Shown piece after piece: positions 54,496 through 62,833 of a DNA stretch of 64,000 nucleotides (its first letter is position 1; the number at the start of each line of letters is the position of its first letter). The position numbers and the translations under genes are program-made. The notes under the pieces were generated by a model. That model was not told the DNA's origin. It was given only the letters and a program-made list of their open reading frames with translations, and made no database searches. The DNA is from Archangium primigenium (GTDB lineage Bacteria; Myxococcota; Myxococcia; Myxococcales; Myxococcaceae): contig NZ_JADWYI010000001.1 in NCBI RefSeq assembly GCF_016904885.1, forward strand, positions 2,418,001 through 2,482,000. Reading direction: 5' to 3'.

Positions 54496-55971
54496 TTATG
54501 CCTCGCCGGGCGACTGGACGATGAGCTTCTCCTTGCCGCACACGTCGCAGCGCAGGTGGACGAAGAGGTCCTCGTCGCTGTCCTCGGGCACCTCGCCCTC
54601 GGGCACGCCGAGCTCCGCGCGGGCCAGGGCCGCCACCTTGCTGGGGATGTCGCTGGCGCGCAGCGCCTGCACGAAGGTCATCTCCCGGTCGTGACACTCG
54701 CGCGTCTCGGGGCCGGTGAGCCAGGCGGGCTCCATGCCCTCGGGCAGACGGCCCAGCAGCTCCAGGTGGCCCAGGGCCTCGGCGAGGTAGGCCAGGCGCC
54801 GCACCCGGGCCTCGTCGGGCAGGGCGGCGAACACCTGGAAGCCCTCGAGCAGGGCCTCGCGGTCCTCGCCGGTGGCCGACTGCGCCAGCTCCAGCGCGGC
54901 GTCCGCGGACTCCAGCGCCTCGTCCCAGTTGTTCTCCGGGCTGAAGCCCGCCTCCAAGAGGGACGTGTACAGGTGCGCGGCGGCGAGGCGGCGGCGCACC
55001 TCGTGGGTGTGCTCCACCACTTCCTGGGGCAGGCGCAGCTCCATGAGCGCGCCCGTGGTGCGCGGGTCCACCGTGCCGGTGAGGTCATCCACCGCCAGCT
55101 CCTCGCGCAACGAGTCCTTGAGCGCCTTGGCCGTGGCGAAGCGGAAGAGGGGCTGCACGCCCACCTCGCGCAGGTACATGGCGGCCACGTTGGCGTCCTT
55201 GGCGCCCATGCGCAGCGCGCGCTGGGCCCGGTCCACGGCGCCCGGGTCCGACTGGGGCTTCTTGTTCTCCAGGCGCGTCTTGACCGCCTCGCGGTAGAGC
55301 GTCTCCAGGGCGCTGCCCGGCGGCAGGCGGGTGGGCAAGAGCGGCCTCAGGCCCGGCACGTCCAGCACCCACAGGGGAGGGGAGCCCAGGCGCTTGAGGG
55401 CGCGGAAGCACAGGGTGCCGGGGGGATCCTGCGGGCGGAAGGGCGGCAGCTCCCCCTCCACGGGCTGCTCGGGGTTGGTCTGGAAGAGGGCGCCCGCGGC
55501 GCCCATGGCCTTCTCGCGCTGCTCGCGGGTGAAGGCGGTGATGCCCTGCACGGGCGGGGGCGGGGGCGGGGGGGCCTCCTCCCCATCCAGACCGACGACG
55601 CGGTCCATGTCCACGTCGTCCATCTCCATGTCGTCCAGGCCCCGGGCGCCGGTGAAGTCACAGCGCAGGAGCTTGAGCTTCTCGAAGGTGGCGCCCTCCA
55701 GGTTGGCGCCTCGGAAGTCACAGTCCTGGAGGCGGCCGCCGTGGAAGTAGGCGTTGGAGAGGTCCGAGTCGCGGAAGTTCATCTTGGACAGGTCGCAGCG
55801 TTCCCACTCGCTGCCCACCAGTTCCAGTCCCGACAAATCGGCATTGGCGGAGAAGAGCTGCGAGAAGGTGGCGCCCGTGTGCTCGGTGGGGACCTTGCCA
55901 GCCTTGCGCAGGCGGTTCCAGTCCGCGCTTCCGTTCTGCAGGAGCTGTTCAATCGTGGGGGCTTTCGGCAT
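54496..55971 (-). CDS. Pentapeptide-repeat protein with C-terminal CxxC
   Basis: 491 residues. Residues ~34-110 are pentapeptide repeats of the A(D/N)LxX kind (ANADLSGLEL, CDLSKMNFRDSDLSNAYF, CDFRGANLEGATF, CDFTGARGLDDM), forming a right-handed beta-helix. An acidic run, a Pro8 stretch and a ~330-residue helical domain of unknown type follow. The end has RCDVCGKEKL, a single CxxC. Cytosolic. Divergent from the RluA gene. Function unknown; similar fusions occur in myxobacteria. Confidence 0.8.
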   Translation of the reverse strand: MPKAPTIEQLLQNGSADWNRLRKAGKVPTEHTGATFSQLFSANADLSGLELVGSEWERCDLSKMNFRDSDLSNAYFHGGRLQDCDFRGANLEGATFEKLKLLRCDFTGARGLDDMEMDDVDMDRVVGLDGEEAPPPPPPPVQGITAFTREQREKAMGAAGALFQTNPEQPVEGELPPFRPQDPPGTLCFRALKRLGSPPLWVLDVPGLRPLLPTRLPPGSALETLYREAVKTRLENKKPQSDPGAVDRAQRALRMGAKDANVAAMYLREVGVQPLFRFATAKALKDSLREELAVDDLTGTVDPRTTGALMELRLPQEVVEHTHEVRRRLAAAHLYTSLLEAGFSPENNWDEALESADAALELAQSATGEDREALLEGFQVFAALPDEARVRRLAYLAEALGHLELLGRLPEGMEPAWLTGPETRECHDREMTFVQALRASDIPSKVAALARAELGVPEGEVPEDSDEDLFVHLRCDVCGKEKLIVQSPGEA

Positions 55972-56014
55972 GGACCCGAATTTATCGGTGTGGTGTGGTC
56001 CGGGCGCCAGTCAA

Positions 56015-56980
56015 ATGATCGAGTTCCGAATCGAGGAAGACAGCGCGGGCATGCGGTTGGACAAGTTCCTCCGCAAGAAGCTCGCGAATGTGCCCACCTC
56101 CCACCTCTTCAAGATGATTCGCGTGAAGAAGGTGCGGGTGAACGGCAAACGTGCTCAACCCGAGCAGCCCCTGGCCGCCGGGGACACCATCTCCATCCGG
56201 GGGACCGAGCAGCAGCTGCTCGCCCCCGCCGCGCCCGAGGAGCGCGCCCCCGCACCACCCCCCCCCGTGGACCCCTCCGAGCTGGTCATCCTCCTGGAGG
56301 ACGACTGGATGATGGCGGTGGACAAGCCGAGCGGCATGGCGGTGCACACCGGCAGCGGCATCACCGGGGGCACCCTGGTGGACTACGTGCGCGCCCACCT
56401 GGGCCCCAAGGCCGTGCGCAACGACTTCACCGCCAGCCCCGCCCACCGGCTGGACCGGGAGACGAGCGGCGTCATCCTGGTGGCCAAGCGCCGCCCGGCG
56501 ATGGTCCATTTCACCGACCTGTTCACCAACCACCACCCCAAGAAGCGCTACCTCACCCTGGTGAAGGGCCGGATGCCGCGCGACTCCGGGGTCATCAACC
56601 TGCCGCTCGCCGAGCACCAGCAGACGGCCGAGTCCAAGGCCCGTCGGGGGGTGAACATGCAGGAGGCGGTCACCCGCTGGAAGGTCATCCGGCAGTCGAG
56701 CGAGGCAGCCCTCCTCTCCTGCGTCATCGAAACGGGGCGCACCCATCAGATAAGAAGGCACCTGGTGGCCATCGGACATCCCGTGGCGGGAGACAAGAAG
56801 TACGGTGACTTCGCTTTCAATCGGGACGTGCGGGCGCGCTGGGGTCTCAAGCGCCTGTTCCTGCACGCCGCGAGCATCGAGTTCCCCCATCCGGCGCACA
56901 AGGGCCGGGTGGAGGTGGAGGCGGACATGCCTCCGGAGTTGAAGGACGTGTTGAAGCGCGCCGCGCTGGAACCCTCATGA
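56015..56980 (+). CDS. RluA-family pseudouridine synthase
   Basis: 321 residues from ATG 56015. An S4 RNA-binding domain (AGMRLDKFLRKKLANVPTSH) is followed by the RluA/RluC catalytic domain with the Asp in HRLDRETSGVILVAKRR. KKRYLTLVKGRMP, the TGRTHQIRRHLVAIGHPVAGD segment (TGRTHQIR) and the FLHAASIEFPHP end also match. The target uridine is uncertain; RluC (23S rRNA) is the nearest type by layout. Overlaps the PBP1A gene by ATGA. Confidence 0.93.
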   Translation: MIEFRIEEDSAGMRLDKFLRKKLANVPTSHLFKMIRVKKVRVNGKRAQPEQPLAAGDTISIRGTEQQLLAPAAPEERAPAPPPPVDPSELVILLEDDWMMAVDKPSGMAVHTGSGITGGTLVDYVRAHLGPKAVRNDFTASPAHRLDRETSGVILVAKRRPAMVHFTDLFTNHHPKKRYLTLVKGRMPRDSGVINLPLAEHQQTAESKARRGVNMQEAVTRWKVIRQSSEAALLSCVIETGRTHQIRRHLVAIGHPVAGDKKYGDFAFNRDVRARWGLKRLFLHAASIEFPHPAHKGRVEVEADMPPELKDVLKRAALEPS

Positions 56981-59550
56981 GCACGAAACCCCCCAACAAC
57001 GCCCCGTCGAAGCTGGTCCTCGACGGCGTCCCCCCCAAGCGCAACCTCCTCGTGCGCCTGCTCAAGTTCGTCGCGTGGGCTGGCCTCACGGGCGCCACGG
57101 CGGCGGCGGTGGCGGGACTCGGCCTGTACTACCACTTCTCCTCGGGGCTGCCGGACATCCCCCAGGTGGACCAGTATTGGCCGCCCATCGTCACCGAGGT
57201 CTACACGGACGACGCGGTGCTCGCCGGCGAGTTCTACCACCACCGGCGCAAGGTGGTGCCCTACGAGCACATCCCCAAGCGGCTCGTGCAGGCCTTCATC
57301 GCCAGCGAGGACTCGAGCTTCTTCGACCACATGGGCGTGGACGTGCTCGGCACGGCGCGCGCCGCCTCGAAGACGATCGCCAAGAAGCTGGGCCTGGGCG
57401 GCAGCATGCAGGGTGGCTCCACCCTGACGCAGCAGACGGCCAAGGCGGTGCTCATCTCCGCCGAGGGCTACGCGTCCGCCACGGCCAAGAACCTCACGCG
57501 CAAGATCCGCGAGGCCATCCTCGCCCGGCGCCTGGAGGAGGCGCTCACCAAGGAGGAGATCCTCTACCTCTACCTGAACAACGTCTTCCTCGGGCACCAC
57601 AGCTACGGCGTGCAGAGCGCGGCGGAGAACTACTACCGCAAGGACGTGCGCGACCTGACGCTCGGGGAGATGACGCTCATCGCGGGTCTGCCCCAGGCGC
57701 CCAGCCGCTACTCGCCCTTCCTGCGCCCGGAGGCGGCGAGGAAGCGCCGCTCCTACGTGCTGCGGCGCATGCACACCGAGGGCATGATCACCGAGGCCGA
57801 GCGCGCCGAGGCCGACGCCGAGCCGGTGAAGGTCTACCCCGTGGAGGACGTCTTCCACGAGTTCGCGCCGTACTTCACCGAGCAGGTGCGCCGCAACATG
57901 GTGGACCGCTACACCAACAAGGCGCTGCTCAACGACGGCCTGAAGATCTTCGCCACCATGGACAGCGAGCGTCAGCGCGCCGCCCAGGAGTCGGTGCTCG
58001 AGGGGCTCCTGGCCATCGACAAGCGCCAGGGCTTCCGCGGGCCGGTGCAGCAGCTGGCCACGGACGCCGAGCGCAAGACCTTCCTGGACAAGGCCACCAA
58101 GGCCATGGGCGGCGAGAAGCTCCAGGAGAACAAGCTCTACCTGGGCCTCGTCACGGCCGTGGCGGCGGACGGCTCGGGCGCGGACGTGCGCGTGGGGCCG
58201 CACAAGGGCCTCTTGCCGCTGCTCGGCATGCGCTGGGCGCGCAAGGTCAACCCCGAGGGCTACTACCCGGGCCTGATGCTCACCTCGGTGAAGAAGGTGC
58301 TCACCGTGGGCGACGTGCTCGTCGTGCGCCACGTGGTGAAGAAGGACCTCACGGACGACAACGTCCAGTTCGACCGCAAGATGGACAAGGAAGTGCCCGA
58401 GGGCGTGCCGCTCTTCCGCCTGGAGCAGGACCCGGAGCTGCAGAGCGCGCTCGTGTCCATCGATCCGCACCGCCAGTACCTCACGGCCATGGTGGGCGGC
58501 TACGACTTCGACGCCAACGAGTTCAACCGCGCCTTCCAGGCGTGCCGCCAGCCGGGCAGCTCCTTCAAGCCGCTCGTGTACTCCGCGGCGCTCGAGAAGC
58601 TCAAGTGGACGGGCGCCACCATCATCGTGGACTCGCCCATCGTGGAGCATGATCCCGAGAGCGGCGTGAGCTGGAAGCCGGACAACTACAGCGACGCGTT
58701 CCTCGGGGACGTGCTCCTGCGCACCGCGCTCGTCAACTCGATGAACATCCCCGCGGTGAAGACGTTCGGCGCGGTGGGCGTGCACGAGATGGCGGACTGG
58801 TCCACGCGCCTGGGCCTCACCACGCCCATGAACATGGACTTCTCCGCGGCGCTCGGCTCCTCGTGCGTGTACCCGTACGACCTGGCGGGCGTGTACGCGA
58901 CCTTCAACCGCTACGGCCGCAAGAAGCCCACGTACTTCGTGCGCAAGGTGGAGGACCGCTTCGGCCGCACGCTGGAGGACCACACCGCGTACGACGACGC
59001 GTGGGCGCCCCTTCAGGACCGCGTGGCGGCCGGCTACGCGCGGCTGTTCGAGTCGGGCGAGCAGGTGATGAGCCCCGAGACGGGCTTCATCCTCACCTCG
59101 CTCTTGCGCGGCGTGGTGCAGGAGGGCACGGGTGGCCCGGCGCAGAAGCTGGGCAAGCCCGCCGCGGGCAAGACGGGCACCACGAACGACTCGTTCGACA
59201 CGTGGTTCGCCGGCTTCACGCGCGACCTGGTGACGGTGACGTGGGTGGGCTACGACAAGAACGAGCACCCGCTGGGCCGCTACGAGACGGGTGGCCGCGC
59301 CTCGCTGCCCATCTGGCTCAACTACATGAAGCCGGCGCTCGCCGCGCGTCCCCAGTCCGAGTTCTGGCCCCCCGAGTGGATGCGCGACAACCTGCGGCTG
59401 CTGCGCATCGACAAGAAGACGGGGAAGATCGCGTCCTCGGGCAGCAAGGACGCGGTGAACATCTGGTTCAAGAAGGGCACCCAGCCCGAGGACGTCGCCC
59501 CGGAGAAGGGCTCCGTGGGCGCCACGGAGTTCCTGATGGGCGCGCCCTAA
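56977..59550 (+). CDS. Penicillin-binding protein 1A (class A)
   Basis: 857 residues. Short cytosolic tail, one membrane segment (WAGLTGATAAAVAGLGLYY), GT51 transglycosylase with FIASEDSSFFDHMGVD and GGSTLTQQTAKA, an insert of ~120 residues with an OB-like region (typical of PBP1A), then the transpeptidase domain. S-x-x-K lies in PGSSFKPLVY (~528), SxN is SMN in LVNSMNIPAVK, and KTGTT is near 731. Polymerises and cross-links peptidoglycan at the outer side of the inner membrane. Coupled to the RluA gene; its stop overlaps that of the SDR gene on the other strand. Confidence 0.95.
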   Translation: MSTKPPNNAPSKLVLDGVPPKRNLLVRLLKFVAWAGLTGATAAAVAGLGLYYHFSSGLPDIPQVDQYWPPIVTEVYTDDAVLAGEFYHHRRKVVPYEHIPKRLVQAFIASEDSSFFDHMGVDVLGTARAASKTIAKKLGLGGSMQGGSTLTQQTAKAVLISAEGYASATAKNLTRKIREAILARRLEEALTKEEILYLYLNNVFLGHHSYGVQSAAENYYRKDVRDLTLGEMTLIAGLPQAPSRYSPFLRPEAARKRRSYVLRRMHTEGMITEAERAEADAEPVKVYPVEDVFHEFAPYFTEQVRRNMVDRYTNKALLNDGLKIFATMDSERQRAAQESVLEGLLAIDKRQGFRGPVQQLATDAERKTFLDKATKAMGGEKLQENKLYLGLVTAVAADGSGADVRVGPHKGLLPLLGMRWARKVNPEGYYPGLMLTSVKKVLTVGDVLVVRHVVKKDLTDDNVQFDRKMDKEVPEGVPLFRLEQDPELQSALVSIDPHRQYLTAMVGGYDFDANEFNRAFQACRQPGSSFKPLVYSAALEKLKWTGATIIVDSPIVEHDPESGVSWKPDNYSDAFLGDVLLRTALVNSMNIPAVKTFGAVGVHEMADWSTRLGLTTPMNMDFSAALGSSCVYPYDLAGVYATFNRYGRKKPTYFVRKVEDRFGRTLEDHTAYDDAWAPLQDRVAAGYARLFESGEQVMSPETGFILTSLLRGVVQEGTGGPAQKLGKPAAGKTGTTNDSFDTWFAGFTRDLVTVTWVGYDKNEHPLGRYETGGRASLPIWLNYMKPALAARPQSEFWPPEWMRDNLRLLRIDKKTGKIASSGSKDAVNIWFKKGTQPEDVAPEKGSVGATEFLMGAP

Positions 59551-60308
59551 CGCGCCTTGCGCACGAGCCGGTCGAACAGGGCGTTGGGCAGCAGTCGCAG
59601 CACGCTGCCCACGCCCGCCATCTGCCAGGGGAAGGCGTACTCGGCCTCACCGCGCGCGATGGCCCCCGCCATGAGCTCCACCGCGTCCTCCGTCTCCAGC
59701 AGGAAGGGCATGGGAAACTTGTTCTGCGCCGTCATCTCGCTCTTCACGAAGCCCGGGTAGATGCAGGTGACGTCCACCCCGGTGCCCTTCAAGTCCACGC
59801 GCAGGCTCTCCATGAAGGTGGAGAGGTAGGCCTTGGAGGCGGAGTAGGCGGCGTTGCGCGGCAGGCCCCGGAAGGCGGCGAGGCTCGCAATACCCACCAC
59901 GTGGCCCTTCTTGCGCTCCACCATGCGCGGCAGCACCGCGGTGAGCGTGGCCGCGGCGCCCGTCACGTTGACGTCGATCGTCTGGCGCACCGTCTCCCAG
60001 TCCAGGCGCTTGGCGGACGTCTCCCGGCCGAAGCCCGCGTTGGCGACGATGAGCTCCAGGCCCCCGCAGGCGTCGTCCAGCTCGCGCACCCGCGCCACCG
60101 TGGCGTCCCCGTCGGACACGTCCAGCTCCACCGGCTCGATCCGGGAGCCCGAGGCGAGCGCCTCCTGGGCGAGCGCCTCCAACTGCTCCCGGCGCCGGGC
60201 CGCCGCGTACACCCGGACGCCCTTGCGGGCGTACCAGAGCGCGAGCCCCCGGCCGAGGCCGCTCGAGGCCCCCGTCACCAATGCCGTCCGGTAGTTCCTG
60301 TCCGCCAT
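59547..60308 (-). CDS. Short-chain dehydrogenase/reductase
   Basis: 253 residues. The NAD(P) loop TGASSGLGRGLAL, NAGFGRETS, the Ser in IASLAAFRG, and the Y-x-x-x-K pair in YSASKAYLSTF are all present. An Arg-Arg patch after beta-2 (AAARRREQLEAL) suggests NADP(H). Substrate unknown. GGAGG precedes the ATG. Last of a minus-strand run from the deacetylase gene. Confidence 0.93.
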   Translation of the reverse strand: MADRNYRTALVTGASSGLGRGLALWYARKGVRVYAAARRREQLEALAQEALASGSRIEPVELDVSDGDATVARVRELDDACGGLELIVANAGFGRETSAKRLDWETVRQTIDVNVTGAAATLTAVLPRMVERKKGHVVGIASLAAFRGLPRNAAYSASKAYLSTFMESLRVDLKGTGVDVTCIYPGFVKSEMTAQNKFPMPFLLETEDAVELMAGAIARGEAEYAFPWQMAGVGSVLRLLPNALFDRLVRKAR

Positions 60309-60393
60309 GTCGTGTCCTCCCTCGTCGTCGCGGGGCTTCCTGCCATGGAAACCCGCGGACGGGGGAGGGGAAAGCGACGGGGCGGGGCCCGGC

Positions 60394-61068
60394 CTAGCGC
60401 TGGAGCATGGACTGGACGGACTGCACGGCCTGGGCGGCCGACTTGGGGTCCATGGAGGAGGCCTTGGGCACGGTGATGCCCTTCTGCGCCGCGGGCCGCT
60501 GCTCGATGGCGGCGAGCCAGCGCTGGACGTGGGGCAGGCCGTCCACGGACACGCCGGCCCAGTCGTGGATGCGCACCCAGGCCCAGTTCGCGATGTCCGC
60601 GATGCTGTAGTCCCCGGCGAGGTACTCGCTCCGGGACAGCTGCATGTCGAGCACCGTGTACAGCCGCCGCGTCTCGTTCTGGTAGCGGTCGATGGCAGGC
60701 TGGAGCTTCTCCGGGAAGTAGCGGAAGAAGACGTTGGCCTGGCCCTGCATGGGGCCCACGCCGGACATCTGGAACATCAGCCACTGCACCACCCGCGAGC
60801 GGCCCTTGGCGTCCGTGGGCATGAGCTTGCCCGTCTTCTCCGCGAGGTAGAGCATGATGGCGCCCGACTCGAAGATGGGGAAGTCACCCGCCTCGCGGTC
60901 CACGATGGCGGGGATGCGCCCGTTGGGGTTGATCTTCAAGAAGTCCGGCTGCTTCTGCACGCCCGAGCTGATGTCGATGGGGTGCACCGTATAGGGCAGG
61001 CCCAGCTCCTCCAGCGTCACGGACACCTTGTAGCCATTGGGCGTGTTCCACGTGTACAGGTCGATCAT
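60394..61068 (-). CDS. Glutathione S-transferase, YfcG/YghU-like
   Basis: 224 residues. The thioredoxin-fold half starts [20 protein letters not shown] and has [12 protein letters not shown] and the Glu-Ser pair in [15 protein letters not shown]; the helical half has [19 protein letters not shown]. The T-P-N-G-x-K-V start is typical of nu-class enzymes such as YfcG, which reduce disulfides with glutathione. GAGGAAG precedes the ATG. Substrate unknown. Confidence 0.92.
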   Translation of the reverse strand: MIDLYTWNTPNGYKVSVTLEELGLPYTVHPIDISSGVQKQPDFLKINPNGRIPAIVDREAGDFPIFESGAIMLYLAEKTGKLMPTDAKGRSRVVQWLMFQMSGVGPMQGQANVFFRYFPEKLQPAIDRYQNETRRLYTVLDMQLSRSEYLAGDYSIADIANWAWVRIHDWAGVSVDGLPHVQRWLAAIEQRPAAQKGITVPKASSMDPKSAAQAVQSVQSMLQR

Positions 61069-61099
61069 CGCGGCTTCCTCTCGAGGTTCAGACCGGGGT

Positions 61100-61642
61100 T
61101 CAGGCTCCGAACAGGCCTCGGAGCACGTCTCGGTGGTAGTTGGTACTGCCCACGTGCGTGGAATGCCACTTGGATGACTGGCTCAGCCGGTTGAGCACCG
61201 CCTCGAACTCGGCCTGGCTCACGTCGCGCAGGGACATGTACAGCCGCACCGCGCCCTGGAGGTAGGACACGAGCGGGTGCGCGTCCCGGCCATCCGGCCG
61301 CCGCCGCACCTGCCGGTACAGGCGCTCGAAGGTGTCGTCCGTCTCCGCCCGGCCCGTGGCCGCGCAGTAGTTGGCGGCCGTCGTCTCCAGGAGCAGCAGG
61401 AAGGGGTGGTACTCGGGGGGCGGGGTGCGGCTCAAGTCCGGCGGCACCCGCGCGCCCGTCCACAGCTGGGAGATGGGCTTGAGGGGCACCAGCACCAGCC
61501 CCTCGTTGCCCATCACCGGCACCTGATCCGTCACGGGCACCACCTGCTGCTGCTCGTCGCGCTGGATGGGCACCCGCAACAACTCCGGCGACTCCAGCTT
61601 CAACCCCGCGCGCTGCAGCTTCTCCACGGCTTCAGAATCCAC
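61100..61642 (-). CDS. Conserved hypothetical protein
   Basis: About 180 residues. No recognised domain, signal peptide or membrane segment. The middle has [22 protein letters not shown], here read as the segment between the QLWTG and PEYHP marks, and the end is helical and Trp/His-rich ([24 protein letters not shown]). The start is unclear: TTG 61663, GTG 61654 or GTG 61642; the last has GGAG at good spacing. It lies between the deacetylase and GST genes with short gaps and is probably co-transcribed. Confidence 0.7.
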   Translation of the reverse strand: MDSEAVEKLQRAGLKLESPELLRVPIQRDEQQQVVPVTDQVPVMGNEGLVLVPLKPISQLWTGARVPPDLSRTPPPEYHPFLLLLETTAANYCAATGRAETDDTFERLYRQVRRRPDGRDAHPLVSYLQGAVRLYMSLRDVSQAEFEAVLNRLSQSSKWHSTHVGSTNYHRDVLRGLFGA

Positions 61643-61669
61643 GTCTCGCTCCACTCCAGGCAAAAGGGT

Positions 61670-62704
61670 TCAGGCGCCCAGCACGGGCCAGTGCGCCGCG
61701 AGCGCCGCGCGGCTCTGGCGCAGCGCCACCGCCACGTCCCGCGAGGGCTCGGTGGGGGGGAAGGGCTCGCGCGTGTGCTCCGCCAGCACCTCGATGCAGG
61801 CGTGCACCGAGCGCGACAGGCCCTCCAGCGAATAGCCGCCCTCGAGCAGCATCACCAGGCGGCCGTCGCACACGTCCCGCGCCAGGTCCTTGAAGGCCGT
61901 GCACATGGCGGCGAAGCCGCGCTCGGTGAGCACCATGCCGCCGATGGGATCCTCGCGGTGGGCGTCGAAGCCCGCCGAGATGAGGACGAGGTCCGGCTGG
62001 TACGCGCGCGCCACGGGCAGGAAGAGCCCCTCGCACAGCGCGCCATAGTCGGCATCGGTGCCGCCCCCGGGCAGGCCGCAGTTGACGGTGTAGCCCGTGC
62101 CCTCGCCCGCGCCGATCTCCCCCGGCGCGCCCGTATGCGGGTAGTAGGGGAACTGGTGCACCGACATGTAGAGCACGTCCGGCCGCGTCCAGAAGGCCTC
62201 CTGGGTGCCGTTGCCGTGGTGCACGTCCCAGTCGAAGATGAGCACGCGCCGGGCGCCCAGGCGGCGCGCGGCTTCCGCCGCGAGGGCCGCGTTGTTCACC
62301 AGGCAGAAGCCCATGGCCCGGTCCGGCTCGGCGTGATGCCCCGGCGGGCGCACCAGGGCGAAGGCGTTGCGCGCCCGGCCCGCCATCACCTCCTCGACGG
62401 CCTGGATGCTCGCGCCGGCCCCCAAGAGGGCCGCGTCATAGCTCTCCGGGCTCGTGGCCGTGTCCTCGTCGATCTTCACGCGCTGTCCCTGGAGACCTCT
62501 CAGGTAGGCGAGCAGCCGCGGGGTGTGCACGGCGGCCAGTTCCTCGGCGGTGGCCGCGCGGGGGAGGCGTCGCTCCGTCCCCGGGATGGGCCGACGCTCC
62601 AGCAGGTCCAGGATGCGCGAGAGTCGCGCGGGGGACTCGGGGTGCCGCGGGCCTGGGTGGTGCTGGAGGAAGAGGGGGTCGGTCAGCAGCAGCGTCTGGA
62701 TCAT
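61670..62704 (-). CDS. Histone deacetylase-family amidohydrolase
   Basis: 344 residues from ATG 62704. HDAC signatures: RPPGHHAEPDRAMGFCLVNN with the His pair, DWDVHHGNGTQEAFW with the zinc Asp and His, the zinc Asp in ISAGFDAHREDPIGG, and EGGYSLEGLS. Bacterial members deacetylate polyamines, acetoin-related or other small amides (AcuC, APAH). The true substrate is unknown. First gene of the minus-strand run; divergent from the chemoreceptor. Confidence 0.93.
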   Translation of the reverse strand: MIQTLLLTDPLFLQHHPGPRHPESPARLSRILDLLERRPIPGTERRLPRAATAEELAAVHTPRLLAYLRGLQGQRVKIDEDTATSPESYDAALLGAGASIQAVEEVMAGRARNAFALVRPPGHHAEPDRAMGFCLVNNAALAAEAARRLGARRVLIFDWDVHHGNGTQEAFWTRPDVLYMSVHQFPYYPHTGAPGEIGAGEGTGYTVNCGLPGGGTDADYGALCEGLFLPVARAYQPDLVLISAGFDAHREDPIGGMVLTERGFAAMCTAFKDLARDVCDGRLVMLLEGGYSLEGLSRSVHACIEVLAEHTREPFPPTEPSRDVAVALRQSRAALAAHWPVLGA

Positions 62705-62833
62705 CGCGCGGGCTCCCACTTCTGTAGTATGGCGCGGCCAAAGTCCAGGTGCCTGCCCGCCCCGCGGGCAAGTCGGGGCGGGCCCGTCGGTTTCTTGCCC
62801 TCCGAGGGCCAACCTTCCTACAGTCCCGGGGCT

